Assembly (NCBI GenBank): GCA_035551675.1
Contig: DASZMV010000024.1
Location: 1 to 64,000 of the forward strand
Direction of reading: 5' to 3'
DNA length: 64,000 nt
From: JAFECT01 sp035551675
GTDB lineage: Bacteria > Pseudomonadota > Alphaproteobacteria > Caulobacterales > Caulobacteraceae
In this document: piece after piece, positions 8,912 to 16,418 of the stretch
Layout: each line of letters opens with the position of its first letter
Numbering within the stretch: the first letter of the stretch is position 1
Notes under the pieces: model-generated
Told to the model about the DNA's origin: nothing
Database searches by the model: none
What the model saw: the letters and a program-made list of their open reading frames with translations, nothing else
Translations under genes and position numbers: made by a program

Positions 8912-9226
8912 ATGCGTGGTTTGGTTCAGATCGTTTCGGGCGCATCGCTCGCGCTCGCCGTCGCACTTCCCGCCCTCGCCCAGCCCGTCGGCACGAGCCT
9001 CACCCTGAAGGACGCCTCCAAGGCGCCCGACCACACCGTGATCGACAGCGCCTACTGGCATTGCTCCGCCGGCATCTGCATGGCCTCCGGCGGCGCCTCG
9101 CAACCGGCGCTCCGCGCCTGCAAACGCGTCGTCGCCCAACTCGGCCCAGTCAATGCCTTCACCTGGCAGGGCAAGACACTGAGCGCGGACGAACTGGCGA
9201 CGTGCAACACGGCGGCGAGGGCGTAA
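8912..9226 (+). CDS. Small secreted protein with a Cys pair, CC_3452-like
   Basis: A 104-residue protein preceded by AAGGAG ten bases upstream of the ATG. Residues 1-24 are a signal peptide ending ALA. The mature protein has a compact core with Cys residues in WHCSAGICMA, one in LRACKRVV and one in LATCNTAA, which suggests disulphides in the periplasm. From memory this pattern matches a Caulobacterales/Sphingomonadales family called CC_3452; I could not check it. Function is unknown. Confidence 0.72.
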   Translation: MRGLVQIVSGASLALAVALPALAQPVGTSLTLKDASKAPDHTVIDSAYWHCSAGICMASGGASQPALRACKRVVAQLGPVNAFTWQGKTLSADELATCNTAARA

Positions 9227-9487
9227 GAAAGCAAGAGAGTCCACGGACCCAGACGGACTCACACGGAAAGAATAAAAAAGATTGGAACCACGAACCACAC
9301 GAACCACACGAACGCGTTTCAATGCGCTTAGGTTGGTTCGAATGGAACGCGACGCGAAGCACCGCAATCCAAATTTCTTGTTCGTGTGGTTCGTGTGGTT
9401 CGTGGACAAAATCTGGCCTGACGCGCGCGCAAACAGCAGCGATTATCCGCTATTTCCGTGTGGGTCCGTGGACTCGCTTCTTTCTTC
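9227..9487. repeat. Nested inverted-repeat element, CCACGAA family (copy A)
   Basis: A perfect 26-bp inverted repeat (9288-9313 and 9380-9405) is itself built of the 9-base word CCACACGAA repeated, and encloses a 66-base spacer. Outside it lies a second inverted pair: the left arm (9237-9269) and right arm (9457-9477) share AGTCCACGGACCCA and CACGGAAA, the left arm carrying an extra ten bases. The whole element fills the gap between two convergent genes. Reading frames through it would give a low-complexity NHTNHTN or VRVVRVV peptide, which is not a real gene. A related element lies at 60.2 kb. Confidence 0.8.
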
Positions 9488-10822
9488 CTACGCCGCTTCG
9501 CCCCGCAACCGGCGCTCGATCCGATCGCGCCCGATCAGCGGCGCCAAGGTCGCCATGTCCGGCCCGTGGTCCTGCCCGGTGATCGCCTTGCGCAACGGCA
9601 TGTAGAGCGCCTTGCCCTTCACCCCGGTCGCCGCTTTCACCGCTTCGGTCCAGGTCGGCCACATCTGCGCGTCCATCGCCTGCGGCAACAGCTCGGCGGC
9701 CTTGGCCAGGAACGCGGGGTCGTCCTGCGGCGTCGCCAGCGGGCCGCGCACCACCTCCGCCCAGAGCTTCACGTCGTCGAACTTGGCGAGGTTCGCGCGC
9801 ACCGCATTCCAGAAGCCTTCGCCGAGGTCCGCATCGAGCGCCGTCAGCCGCGGCTGTGCGCTCGCATAGTCCATCGCATGCAGCACCTGCGCATTCAGCC
9901 GCTCCAGGTCGGCGGTGTCGTAGCGCGCGGGATGGCGACCCATCTTGTCGAACGCGAAATCGCTGCGCAGCGCATCGAGCGAGGCGCCCGCCTCGACGCC
10001 GTCGCTGGTGCCGATCTTGGCGAGGTGGCTGGTGATAGCCAGCGGCTCGAAGCCATCCTCGCGCATCTGTCCCACCGACAAGGACCCCAACCGCTTCGAC
10101 AGCGCATGTCCGTCGGCGCCGACGAGCAGCGCCATGTGCGCAAAGCCCGGCTCCTTCGCGCCGAGCGCCTGGAAGATTTCGATCTGCGTCCCAGTGTTGG
10201 CGACGTGATCCTCGCCGCGGATCACGTGACTGATGCCCATGTCGATGTCGTCGACCACCGACGGCAGGGTGTAAAGATAGGCCCCGTCCTCGCGGATCAG
10301 GACGGGATCCGACATCGAGGTCGTGTCCACTTCGCAGTGTCCGCGCACCAGGTCGTTCCACGCCACGCGGCGGCCGTCGAGCCTGAATCGCCAGTGCGGC
10401 TTGCGCCCCTCGGCTTCCAGCCTGGCGCGGTCTTCGTCGCTCAGATTCAGCGCGGCGCGGTCGTAGATCGGCGGCAGGCCGCGCGACAACTGCACCTTGC
10501 GCCGGCGATCGAGCTCCTCCTGCGTCTCGTATGCCGGATACAGCTTGCCCGACGCGCGCAGCTTTTCCGCCGCCGCGTCATAGACCGCGAACCGCTCCGA
10601 CTGGCGATAGAACTCGTCCCAGGTCAGGCCCAGCCATTCCATGTCCTGCCGGATCGCGTCCTCGAACGCCTTGGTCGAGCGTTCGAGGTCCGTGTCGTCG
10701 ATGCGCAGCACGAACCAGCCCTGCTGGTTTCTGGCAAACAGCCAGTTGACCAGGGCGGTCCGGACGTTGCCGACGTGCAGCCGGCCCGTCGGCGATGGCG
10801 CCATGCGAACTTTGACGGACAT
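9488..10822 (-). CDS. gltX: Glutamate--tRNA ligase
   Basis: This 444-residue class Ib synthetase charges tRNA-Glu (and in many alphaproteobacteria one of two copies also serves tRNA-Gln). The HIGH region reads PSPTGRLHVGN at residues 9-19 and the KMSKS region reads ALSKRLGS near 240-247. RGEDHVANTGTQIEIFQALG is the usual strand before it. The zinc-binding Cys pair of some GluRS enzymes is absent (YPAYETQEELDRRR), as in many alphaproteobacterial copies. The gene follows a Rieske oxygenase gene on the same strand with a 51-base gap. Whether it is GltX1 or GltX2 cannot be settled here. Confidence 0.95.
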   Translation of the reverse strand: MSVKVRMAPSPTGRLHVGNVRTALVNWLFARNQQGWFVLRIDDTDLERSTKAFEDAIRQDMEWLGLTWDEFYRQSERFAVYDAAAEKLRASGKLYPAYETQEELDRRRKVQLSRGLPPIYDRAALNLSDEDRARLEAEGRKPHWRFRLDGRRVAWNDLVRGHCEVDTTSMSDPVLIREDGAYLYTLPSVVDDIDMGISHVIRGEDHVANTGTQIEIFQALGAKEPGFAHMALLVGADGHALSKRLGSLSVGQMREDGFEPLAITSHLAKIGTSDGVEAGASLDALRSDFAFDKMGRHPARYDTADLERLNAQVLHAMDYASAQPRLTALDADLGEGFWNAVRANLAKFDDVKLWAEVVRGPLATPQDDPAFLAKAAELLPQAMDAQMWPTWTEAVKAATGVKGKALYMPLRKAITGQDHGPDMATLAPLIGRDRIERRLRGEAA

Positions 10823-10873
10823 GGAAAAGCGACCTCTTGCGAGGCGGTTACGTCGGTCACCGATGAGACGGTG

Positions 10874-11983
10874 TCAAGGTTGGCGCAGGGTTTCCGGCAC
10901 GAACCGGCATAGTCGCTCGGCGAAGGCGGTCAGGCCCACCTCGCCCTTGGCCAGCGGCCCGGTGGTGTAGGAGGAGGACCCCATGCCCGCCTGCACCCGC
11001 GCGATCAGGGCGGTGTCTTCCTTGTTGACCTGGCGGTTGATGCGCCAGTTCAGATAGCGCGCGGCCTTTGCCTCGCGGCGGTCGTCGGGAAGAGCGTAGG
11101 CGATCTCGCGGATTACCGACTGGGTCGCCGAGACCGGGATGAACTGCATGAAGTCCACCTGGTCCGGATAGATGTCGAAGGCGATGTTGGGCCAGAGCTT
11201 GTAGTAGGCCCAGCGCCGGCGCGCCTGTTTGGGCAGGTGCTCGAAGTTCGGCAGCAGCGCCTGATAGGCGCGCTCGGTCGGATTGGGCGAAGGCCGCTCG
11301 GTTATGTCGCCCCACAGTTTCTCGACCCAGGCGTCGGCCTCCATCGCATAGCTGCCGGCGAACAGGCGCGTCAGACCCGGGTGCGCGACCGGAATGTGCA
11401 GGGCGTCGGAATAGTTGTCGCCGATGTTCTTCCAGTTCACCGCGCGTGGCCGGATGGTGACGCGTCCGAACGGAACCAGCTCTTCCAGCCGATGCACCGC
11501 GAGTTCGTCGACGTAGCGGCCCATCATCTGCGCCACGCCCGGCAAGCCCGGCGCGAAACGCACGAACACGAAACCGCAGAAGATTTCCTGCTCCACCGGC
11601 GCAAGGCCGTGGGCGACCGGATCGAGTCCCTCGAACCCCTGCCACGCCGCCGTGCGGATCAGCCGGCCGTCCAGGCCATAGCTCCACGCATGGTACGGAC
11701 ACACCATGCGGCGGCCGCAGTTGCCGCTGTCGCCCTCCAGCACGCGCGAGGCGCGGTGGCGGCAGACGTTGTGGAACGAGCGCACCGCACCATCCTCGCC
11801 CCGGACGGTGACGATCTTCTCATTCAGAAAATCCAGGGTGTAGAAGTCGCCCGGGTTCGGGACGTCGTTCACGTGGCACACCACCTGCCACGCCTGGCGG
11901 AACACACGCTCGCGCTCGAGTTCGAAGAAGCCCGGATCGGAATAGATCCATGCGGGCAGGCTGGTGAGGGCGGCGTCGGTCAC
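10874..11983 (-). CDS. Rieske non-heme iron oxygenase alpha subunit
   Basis: This 369-residue protein has a Rieske [2Fe-2S] motif CRHRAS followed 17 residues later by CPYHAWSY (about residues 73-97). The mononuclear iron site is DNYSDALHIPVAHPGL, providing two His and a nearby Asp; a late Asp or Glu completes the facial triad. Length and the LNEKIVTVRGEDG strand fit single-component ring-hydroxylating or choline/betaine monooxygenase-type alpha subunits. No ferredoxin reductase gene is nearby, so the electron donor must come from elsewhere. Substrate is unknown. Confidence 0.9.
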   Translation of the reverse strand: MTDAALTSLPAWIYSDPGFFELERERVFRQAWQVVCHVNDVPNPGDFYTLDFLNEKIVTVRGEDGAVRSFHNVCRHRASRVLEGDSGNCGRRMVCPYHAWSYGLDGRLIRTAAWQGFEGLDPVAHGLAPVEQEIFCGFVFVRFAPGLPGVAQMMGRYVDELAVHRLEELVPFGRVTIRPRAVNWKNIGDNYSDALHIPVAHPGLTRLFAGSYAMEADAWVEKLWGDITERPSPNPTERAYQALLPNFEHLPKQARRRWAYYKLWPNIAFDIYPDQVDFMQFIPVSATQSVIREIAYALPDDRREAKAARYLNWRINRQVNKEDTALIARVQAGMGSSSYTTGPLAKGEVGLTAFAERLCRFVPETLRQP

Positions 11984-12038
11984 GCGCCGATACTAGGGAA
12001 CGCGGCGGCGACGGGAAGCCCCGGCGTGCAGTCCCCGC

Positions 12039-12470
12039 TCAGTCGTCGCGGTGGACGCGTTCCCGGCGCTCGTGCGCTTCCTGGGCTTCGACGCTCAAGA
12101 CCGCGGTGGGGCGGGCGTCCAGGCGGGCCAGGCCGATCGGCTCACCGGTCTCTTCACAGTAGCCGTAGGTGCCTTCCTCGATGCGGCGCAGCGCCTCGTC
12201 GATCTTGGAGATCAGCTTGCGCTGGCGATCGCGGGTGCGCAGTTCGAGGGCGCGGTCCGTCTCGGACGAGGCGCGGTCGACCAGATCGGGATGGTTTTCG
12301 GTTTCCGCCTGCAGGTTGGTCAGGGTCTCGCGGGACTCCTTGAGGATGTCCTCTTTCCAGCCCTGCAGCTTTTGGCGGAAGTATTCAAGTTGCCGTTCAT
12401 TCATGAACGGCTCGCCATCGGAGGGACGATACTCGTCCTCGACGATGATCACTGACGCGGTCGCCTTCAT
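12039..12470 (-). CDS. dksA: DksA-type RNA polymerase-binding transcription factor
   Basis: A 143-residue DksA, which binds the RNA polymerase secondary channel and works with ppGpp. The coiled-coil tip carries the DxxDxA motif as DLVDRA, between long helices rich in Glu and Lys. The C-terminal finger reads YGYCEETGEPIGLARLDARP and keeps only one Cys, so zinc binding through four Cys is not possible; this is common in alphaproteobacterial DksA. I chose the ATG at 12470, which matches the N-terminus I recall for Caulobacter DksA, over an in-frame TTG at 12488. In Caulobacter the gene also sits beside fliX. Confidence 0.92.
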   Translation of the reverse strand: MKATASVIIVEDEYRPSDGEPFMNERQLEYFRQKLQGWKEDILKESRETLTNLQAETENHPDLVDRASSETDRALELRTRDRQRKLISKIDEALRRIEEGTYGYCEETGEPIGLARLDARPTAVLSVEAQEAHERRERVHRDD

Positions 12471-12572
12471 GCGTTTCACGCTAAGCAACGCCCCCTGTAG
12501 AGGACCGGGTGTATAGCCACGTCCGAATAAGCCGACAATGCGACAAAGCTAACCCGTAACGGTAAAGCTTCC

Positions 12573-12998
12573 TTACGCCGCAAGGCGTGACATTTCCGCC
12601 TTAGCCAACTCTACTGCGGCGCGAGTCTCGACCTCGTCAAGGACCTCTTCGAGGCGAATATCGTCGGTCTGGGCCCGATCTTCCCGCGCGGCCTGGGCCA
12701 GTTTCTGCAAGGCGGCGGCGCCCTTCCCCTCGCCGAGAATCGCCAGTTTGACCTCGTCCAGCACATCCAGGAGCCGGCCGGCCCGGCGGACCGCCCGCTT
12801 TTTCCGCTCGATCGGACCCTCGGCCTCCTGAAGCGCCAGCAGCGCGTCGACGGAAGCGACGGCGCCCGGCGCTGACAGCTTGGAGGCCGCCGCGGTCTCG
12901 GCGGTTTCGGAGGCTTGGACAGAGAATCCCGGCGCCGCGGTCTTGCCGCCGCCGCCCGTCGTCGTCTGTGAGATCCCCCCCGGACCGGTGACCTTCAT
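12573..12998 (-). CDS. fliX: Flagellar assembly regulator FliX
   Basis: This 141-residue protein matches FliX by its MKVTGPGGIS start, low-complexity linker, and a helical C-terminal half (LLALQEAEGPIERKKRAVRR, then LLDVLDEVKLAIL and ETRAAVELAKAEMSRLA). In Caulobacter FliX senses early flagellar assembly and controls the sigma-54 activator FlbD. I chose the ATG at 12998; a longer reading to 13166 would run through the flgI promoter. It is divergent from flgI, as in Caulobacter. Recognition rests on memory of the family and on context. Confidence 0.88.
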   Translation of the reverse strand: MKVTGPGGISQTTTGGGGKTAAPGFSVQASETAETAAASKLSAPGAVASVDALLALQEAEGPIERKKRAVRRAGRLLDVLDEVKLAILGEGKGAAALQKLAQAAREDRAQTDDIRLEEVLDEVETRAAVELAKAEMSRLAA

Positions 12999-13065
12999 GC
13001 GAATCCCCAACGCGCATTTGTAGCCGCGAGTTTTAGTCGCTCGGGTTCCCGAAGTCTTAACGGCC

Positions 13066-13080
13066 CGGCAGTTTCTGCCG
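13066..13080. promoter_or_regulatory. ftr-like palindrome, candidate FlbD enhancer
   Basis: CGGCAG and CTGCCG form perfect 6-base arms around TTT (AAA on the other strand). The shape CGGC..AAA..GC.G resembles the ftr element bound by FlbD in Caulobacter, as I recall it. It lies about 95 to 110 bases upstream of the expected start of the sigma-54 promoter at 13150, the usual enhancer distance. It also lies upstream of fliX, so it could act on either gene. Confidence 0.55.
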
Positions 13081-13149
13081 CCCGGCGCCCCGTGTCGCAG
13101 GGGGAGATTCAACCCCCTTGATTCACAACAGGATTTTCCATCCTGGCGG

Positions 13150-13165
13150 TGGCACAGAGTTCGCA
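13150..13165 (+). promoter_or_regulatory. Sigma-54 promoter of the flgI operon
   Basis: TGGCACAGAGTTCGCA matches the -24/-12 consensus TGGCACG-N4-TTGC with the GG (13151-13152) and GC (13163-13164) dinucleotides at the correct spacing and one mismatch in TTGC. Transcription would start near 13176, about 30 bases before the flgI start. P-ring genes are sigma-54 dependent in Caulobacter, so location and sequence agree. Confidence 0.75.
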
Positions 13166-13205
13166 TTGCAGCGGGGAGAACTATGGTTAACCGGGACCGC
13201 CCTGC

Positions 13206-14312
13206 ATGCTCCGCTACCTCGGCTCCGTCTCCCTGCTCTCGCTTCTGTTCCTGTTCGGATGCGACCAGGCCTATGCCGCCTCGCGCATCAAGGACATCGT
13301 TGACGTCGAGGGCGTGCGGAAGAACCAGCTCGTAGGCTACGGCCTGGTGGTGGGCTTGAACGGTTCAGGCGACACCCTGCGCAACTCGCCCTTCACCAAA
13401 CAGAGCCTCGAGGCCATGCTCGAGCGCCTTGGCGTCAACACCCGCGACGCCAACATGGACACCAAGGACATCGCCGCGGTGATGGTCACCGCCGAACTGC
13501 CGGCGTTCGCCGCCGCGGGCTCGCGCCTCGACGTGACCGTCTCGGCCATGGGTGACGCGAAGAGCCTCATGGGCGGCACGCTGATGGTGACGCCACTCTT
13601 AGGCGCCGACGGTCAGGTCTATACGGTCGCGCAGGGCACGGTGCAGACCGGTTCGGTCGCTGCGTCCGGCGCGTCGGGTTCGTCGGTGACCAAGGGCGTG
13701 CCGACTTCGGGCCGTATCGCCTCGGGCGGCACGGTCGAGCGCGAGGTGAGCTTCCAGCTCGATCAGATGCCGATCGTGCGCCTCACCCTGCACAACCCCG
13801 ACTTCACCACCTCGCGCCACATCGCCGACGCCATCAACACGCGCTACCCCGGAAGCGCCGAGTCGGAAAACCCCACCGTTGTCGCTCTGAAGGCGCCGCA
13901 GGGCCAGGACATGGTGTCCTTCATCACCTCGGTTGAACAGCTGCCGGTCGACGTCGACACGCCGGCCAAGGTCGTCATCGACGAGGTCAACGGCGTGGTG
14001 GTGATGGGCGACAACGTCCGCGTCTCCACCGTCGCCATCGCGCAAGGCAACCTCACCATCTCGGTGCAGGAGAAGCCCCAGGTCTCGCAGCCCGCTCCCT
14101 TCAGCCAGGGCCAGACCACGGTGACGCCGCAGTCGAACGTCTCCGTCGACGAGGAGAAGGGCAAGAAGCTCATCGTCATCAAATCGGGCGTGTCGCTCTC
14201 GACCCTGGTCAACGGTTTGAATGCGCTGGGCGTCAGTCCGCGCGACATGATCTCCATCCTGCAGGCGATCAAGGCCGACGGCGCCCTGCAGGCCGACATC
14301 GAGGTGATGTGA
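13206..14312 (+). CDS. flgI: Flagellar basal body P-ring protein FlgI
   Basis: This 368-residue protein forms the P ring around the flagellar rod in the periplasm. The hallmark SRIKDIVDVEGVRKNQLVGY and GLVVGLNGSGD follow the signal peptide, and the C-terminus has ALGVSPRDMISILQAIKADG, all typical of FlgI. The signal peptide ends AYA before ASRI. A Cys inside it (LFGCD) looks like a lipobox but the AYA site is the usual one. Expression is expected from the sigma-54 promoter just upstream. It is followed by two further flagellar genes that overlap by single bases. Confidence 0.97.
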   Translation: MLRYLGSVSLLSLLFLFGCDQAYAASRIKDIVDVEGVRKNQLVGYGLVVGLNGSGDTLRNSPFTKQSLEAMLERLGVNTRDANMDTKDIAAVMVTAELPAFAAAGSRLDVTVSAMGDAKSLMGGTLMVTPLLGADGQVYTVAQGTVQTGSVAASGASGSSVTKGVPTSGRIASGGTVEREVSFQLDQMPIVRLTLHNPDFTTSRHIADAINTRYPGSAESENPTVVALKAPQGQDMVSFITSVEQLPVDVDTPAKVVIDEVNGVVVMGDNVRVSTVAIAQGNLTISVQEKPQVSQPAPFSQGQTTVTPQSNVSVDEEKGKKLIVIKSGVSLSTLVNGLNALGVSPRDMISILQAIKADGALQADIEVM

Positions 14313-14749
14313 TGGGCGCGGTCGCCGCCGTCGCAACGCCGGTCAACCTACTGCGCCCCGCCGCGGGTCTGGGTTATGCGCCGTCGAGCGCGGGCCGCGC
14401 CAAGATCAAGTCCGTCGCGCAGGAGTTCGAAGCCAGCTTCATCGGCCAGATGCTGCAGCCGATGTTCGAAGGCCTGTCCACCGCCGCGCCGTTCGGCGGC
14501 GGCGAAGGCGAAGGCGCGTTTCGGTCGTTCCTCGTCGACGCCATGGCGAAGGGGATGGCCAAGAACGGCGGTATCGGTCTGGCGCCGGCGATCGAGCGCG
14601 AAATGATCAAGATGCAGGCGATGAACAGCGCCAACGCGAGCACCGCCGCCGCGGCGGCGACCGCGCAGTCCATCGCGGCGAAAACGCCTGCGACTTCCGT
14701 GCAATCTCTCGCGGCGAAGGCGCCGGCGACGGCCGAGGACAAGGACTGA
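14312..14749 (+). CDS. FlgJ/CheL-type rod-binding protein
   Basis: A 145-residue protein with the FlgJ N-terminal rod-binding domain: AQEFEASFIGQMLQPMFEGL followed by FGGGEGEGAFRSFLVDAMAK and the NGGIGLAPAIEREM end. No peptidoglycan-hydrolase domain follows; the tail is Ala- and Thr-rich low complexity. Short FlgJ forms like this are usual in alphaproteobacteria, where a separate enzyme opens the wall. The ATG overlaps the flgI stop by one base (TGATG); a GTG three bases earlier is the alternative. It helps rod assembly in the flagellar operon. Confidence 0.88.
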   Translation: MGAVAAVATPVNLLRPAAGLGYAPSSAGRAKIKSVAQEFEASFIGQMLQPMFEGLSTAAPFGGGEGEGAFRSFLVDAMAKGMAKNGGIGLAPAIEREMIKMQAMNSANASTAAAAATAQSIAAKTPATSVQSLAAKAPATAEDKD

Positions 14750-15189
14750 TGACCCTGTCCGCGAGCGATGCGAACGACCGCGTCGAACAGCTCATCGCGC
14801 TGACCCAGCGTCTGACCGATCGCCTGAGCGCGGAACTGGCGCTGTTCGAAAAGCGCAAACCGCACGAGACAGCGCAAACGCTTCCGGAAACCGCCAACCT
14901 CGCCAACATCTACCGCCGCGAAGCCGCGCGGGTGAAGGCCGATCCGTCGCTGATCACCGGCGCCTCGCCCGCGGCGATGAAAAAGTTGCGCACGGCCACG
15001 GAGACGTTCGATGCGGTGCTGGAGCGTCACACGATCGTGCTCGAAGCGGCCCGAACCCTCACCGAAGGCCTTGTCCGCGCCATTGCCACCGAGATCCAAC
15101 GCCAACGCGCACCGGTATCGACCTACGGCTCGAACGCCCGCTCGAATGTAAGCGACGCGAAAGCGGTGACGTTGAACAGAAGAGCGTAA
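14749..15189 (+). CDS. FlbY/FlgN-like flagellar protein
   Basis: A 146-residue, almost entirely helical protein that starts on the last base of the rod-binding gene stop (TGATG), so it is translationally coupled to it. Long amphipathic helices (RVEQLIALTQRLTDRLSAEL and a later TFDAVLERHTIVLEAARTL) resemble FlgN-type chaperones, and Caulobacter has a gene named flbY at this position as I recall. A role as hook-filament chaperone or basal-body assembly factor is inferred from fold and operon. The tail after about residue 115 is polar and looks unstructured. Confidence 0.65.
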   Translation: MTLSASDANDRVEQLIALTQRLTDRLSAELALFEKRKPHETAQTLPETANLANIYRREAARVKADPSLITGASPAAMKKLRTATETFDAVLERHTIVLEAARTLTEGLVRAIATEIQRQRAPVSTYGSNARSNVSDAKAVTLNRRA

Positions 15190-15245
15190 GCGCGCCCCAC
15201 CCCGCGCACCGCTGTGTTGTCGCCCGCGTAGCGGAATTTTTTAGT

Positions 15246-15415
15246 AGAGGCCGCAGAGAAGCGCGGAGCTGTTGCGCGTGTATGGAGCCGCGGCTCTCAA
15301 TATGAGACTCGATTTAGCGCTGCGCGCTCTGCGCTTCTCTGCGGCCTCTATCCAAATCGTCGCCGACGCGAATGTCAGGCGCTGCCGTCGATGCCCGTTG
15401 GCAGGTGGTCGGACA
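15246..15415. repeat. Inverted-repeat element, CGCAGAGAAG family (copy B)
   Basis: Arms at 15246-15269 and 15326-15349 are inverted copies (23 of 24 bases match) of a sequence built on CGCAGAGAAGCGC. Directly after the right arm, 15352-15401 matches the reverse complement of the copies at 54.15 and 54.43 kb at 46 of 50 aligned bases. The element ends just before the stop codon of the leftward ParA gene. It is a dispersed repeat of this genome and not coding. Confidence 0.82.
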
Positions 15416-15421
15416 CCGCTC

Positions 15422-16117
15422 TCAACCCAGCTCCAGCACCCGCTCGCGCTCTGTTGTAACAGTCGCAGCAACCACCGCATCCTGCGGCCACAGCTCGCGG
15501 CTCACCTGCGCCCACAGCGCGTTGATCTCGATCGCCGCGTTGCTCTCGGGTTCGGCCTCCTGCGCGGCGAGGCCCTGGCGTACCGCATTCTGATAGGCGG
15601 TGCGAAAGCGCAGGCCCCCGTCGGCCACCGGCAGGCCCAGTTGCTCGAGCTCGGCCACCGTCTCGCGGATCAGCCGCGGTTCGGCGCCGCGCGTGCGCAC
15701 CGGCGCCTGGTTCAACACGAACAGGCCCTTGCGGTTCATGTTGGTGACCAGTTCGACCGTGCGGACGATGGCCTTCAGGTCGAAATAGCAGGGTCGCACC
15801 ACGATCAGGCACAGGTCCGCGAAACGCACCGCCTCGGCGCTCTCCATGTCGCTGGACGGGCGGGTGTCGAGCACCATCAGGTCGATGCCGGCACGCACCG
15901 CCGACTGGCGAGCGGTGAACAGGGTGCCGACCTTGGCCTCGCTCACCTCCGGCCCGTCGATCCGGCGCTCACGGCGCCAGTCGAGCGCGGAGCGCTGGGG
16001 ATCCATGTCGCACAGGATGGTCGAGTGTCCGTCCCGGTACGCCGCCGCCGCCAGATGCAGCGCCACCGTCGTCTTGCCTGTCCCGCCCTTGCGCGACAGC
16101 ACCGCCAAAGTCCGCAT
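15422..16117 (-). CDS. ParA/MinD-family ATPase (orphan)
   Basis: A 231-residue ATPase with the deviant Walker A KGGTGKTT near residues 9-16 and the DMDPQRSALDW strand typical of ParA proteins. I chose the ATG at 16117, which has GGAGGG five bases upstream; a longer reading to 16150 lacks this. No ParB or DNA-binding partner lies next to it, so it is an orphan ParA. Such proteins position plasmids, chemoreceptor clusters or other cargo. The flagellar block lies on one side, which fits a polar-organelle role but does not prove it. Confidence 0.88.
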   Translation of the reverse strand: MRTLAVLSRKGGTGKTTVALHLAAAAYRDGHSTILCDMDPQRSALDWRRERRIDGPEVSEAKVGTLFTARQSAVRAGIDLMVLDTRPSSDMESAEAVRFADLCLIVVRPCYFDLKAIVRTVELVTNMNRKGLFVLNQAPVRTRGAEPRLIRETVAELEQLGLPVADGGLRFRTAYQNAVRQGLAAQEAEPESNAAIEINALWAQVSRELWPQDAVVAATVTTERERVLELG

Positions 16118-16418
16118 CGTCCCTCCGCCAGCCCATCGCAAGGGGTGCAAATAATAGAGCTATCGACCGGAGCCCCGCCCCGGTCGCGACGGCCCGCAAC
16201 TCTGGCTGTCGAGCACTGAAATGCCTTAGGTGGAGGCGAACGTCGCGCCCCGGGGCGGGCTTGTCAAACCCAGTAAAAACAAGGCAAAGCGACGCCCGGA
16301 AAGCACGGTTATCGTTGGCGAAATTCTGTGACGATCAGGGCGTCCCCGGACGATAAATCCCCGATTTCCGATTCGGCGCGCACACCCTGTCCACAGGAAT
16401 ATCGGCTAAGCTCAGCCC
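16118..16418. other. Divergent intergenic region, no gene seen
   Basis: This 301-base gap separates the leftward ParA gene from the rightward PaiB-like gene. It must hold both promoters. A TTGTCA box starts near 16261 and the sequence there is AT-richer, but I cannot place a matching -10. I see no coding sequence, no strong hairpin and no repeat. Confidence 0.6.

Noticed and set aside
9325..9350. tRNA T-arm-like GGTTGGTTCGAATGG
   Set aside because: No acceptor stem, anticodon arm or D arm can be formed around it.
9300..9420. Coding sequence through repeat A (NHEPHEPHE-type peptide)
   Set aside because: The peptide is a translation of the tandem 9-base word; both strands are open for the same reason.
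13000..13065. CtrA-binding site (TTAA-N7-TTAA) upstream of fliX
   Set aside because: Only a half site (TTAAC near 13058) is seen; the second half at the right spacing is missing.
16389..16397. DnaA-box-like CTGTCCACA before the PaiB-like gene
   Set aside because: Only 7 of 9 bases match and it is single, with no other origin features.
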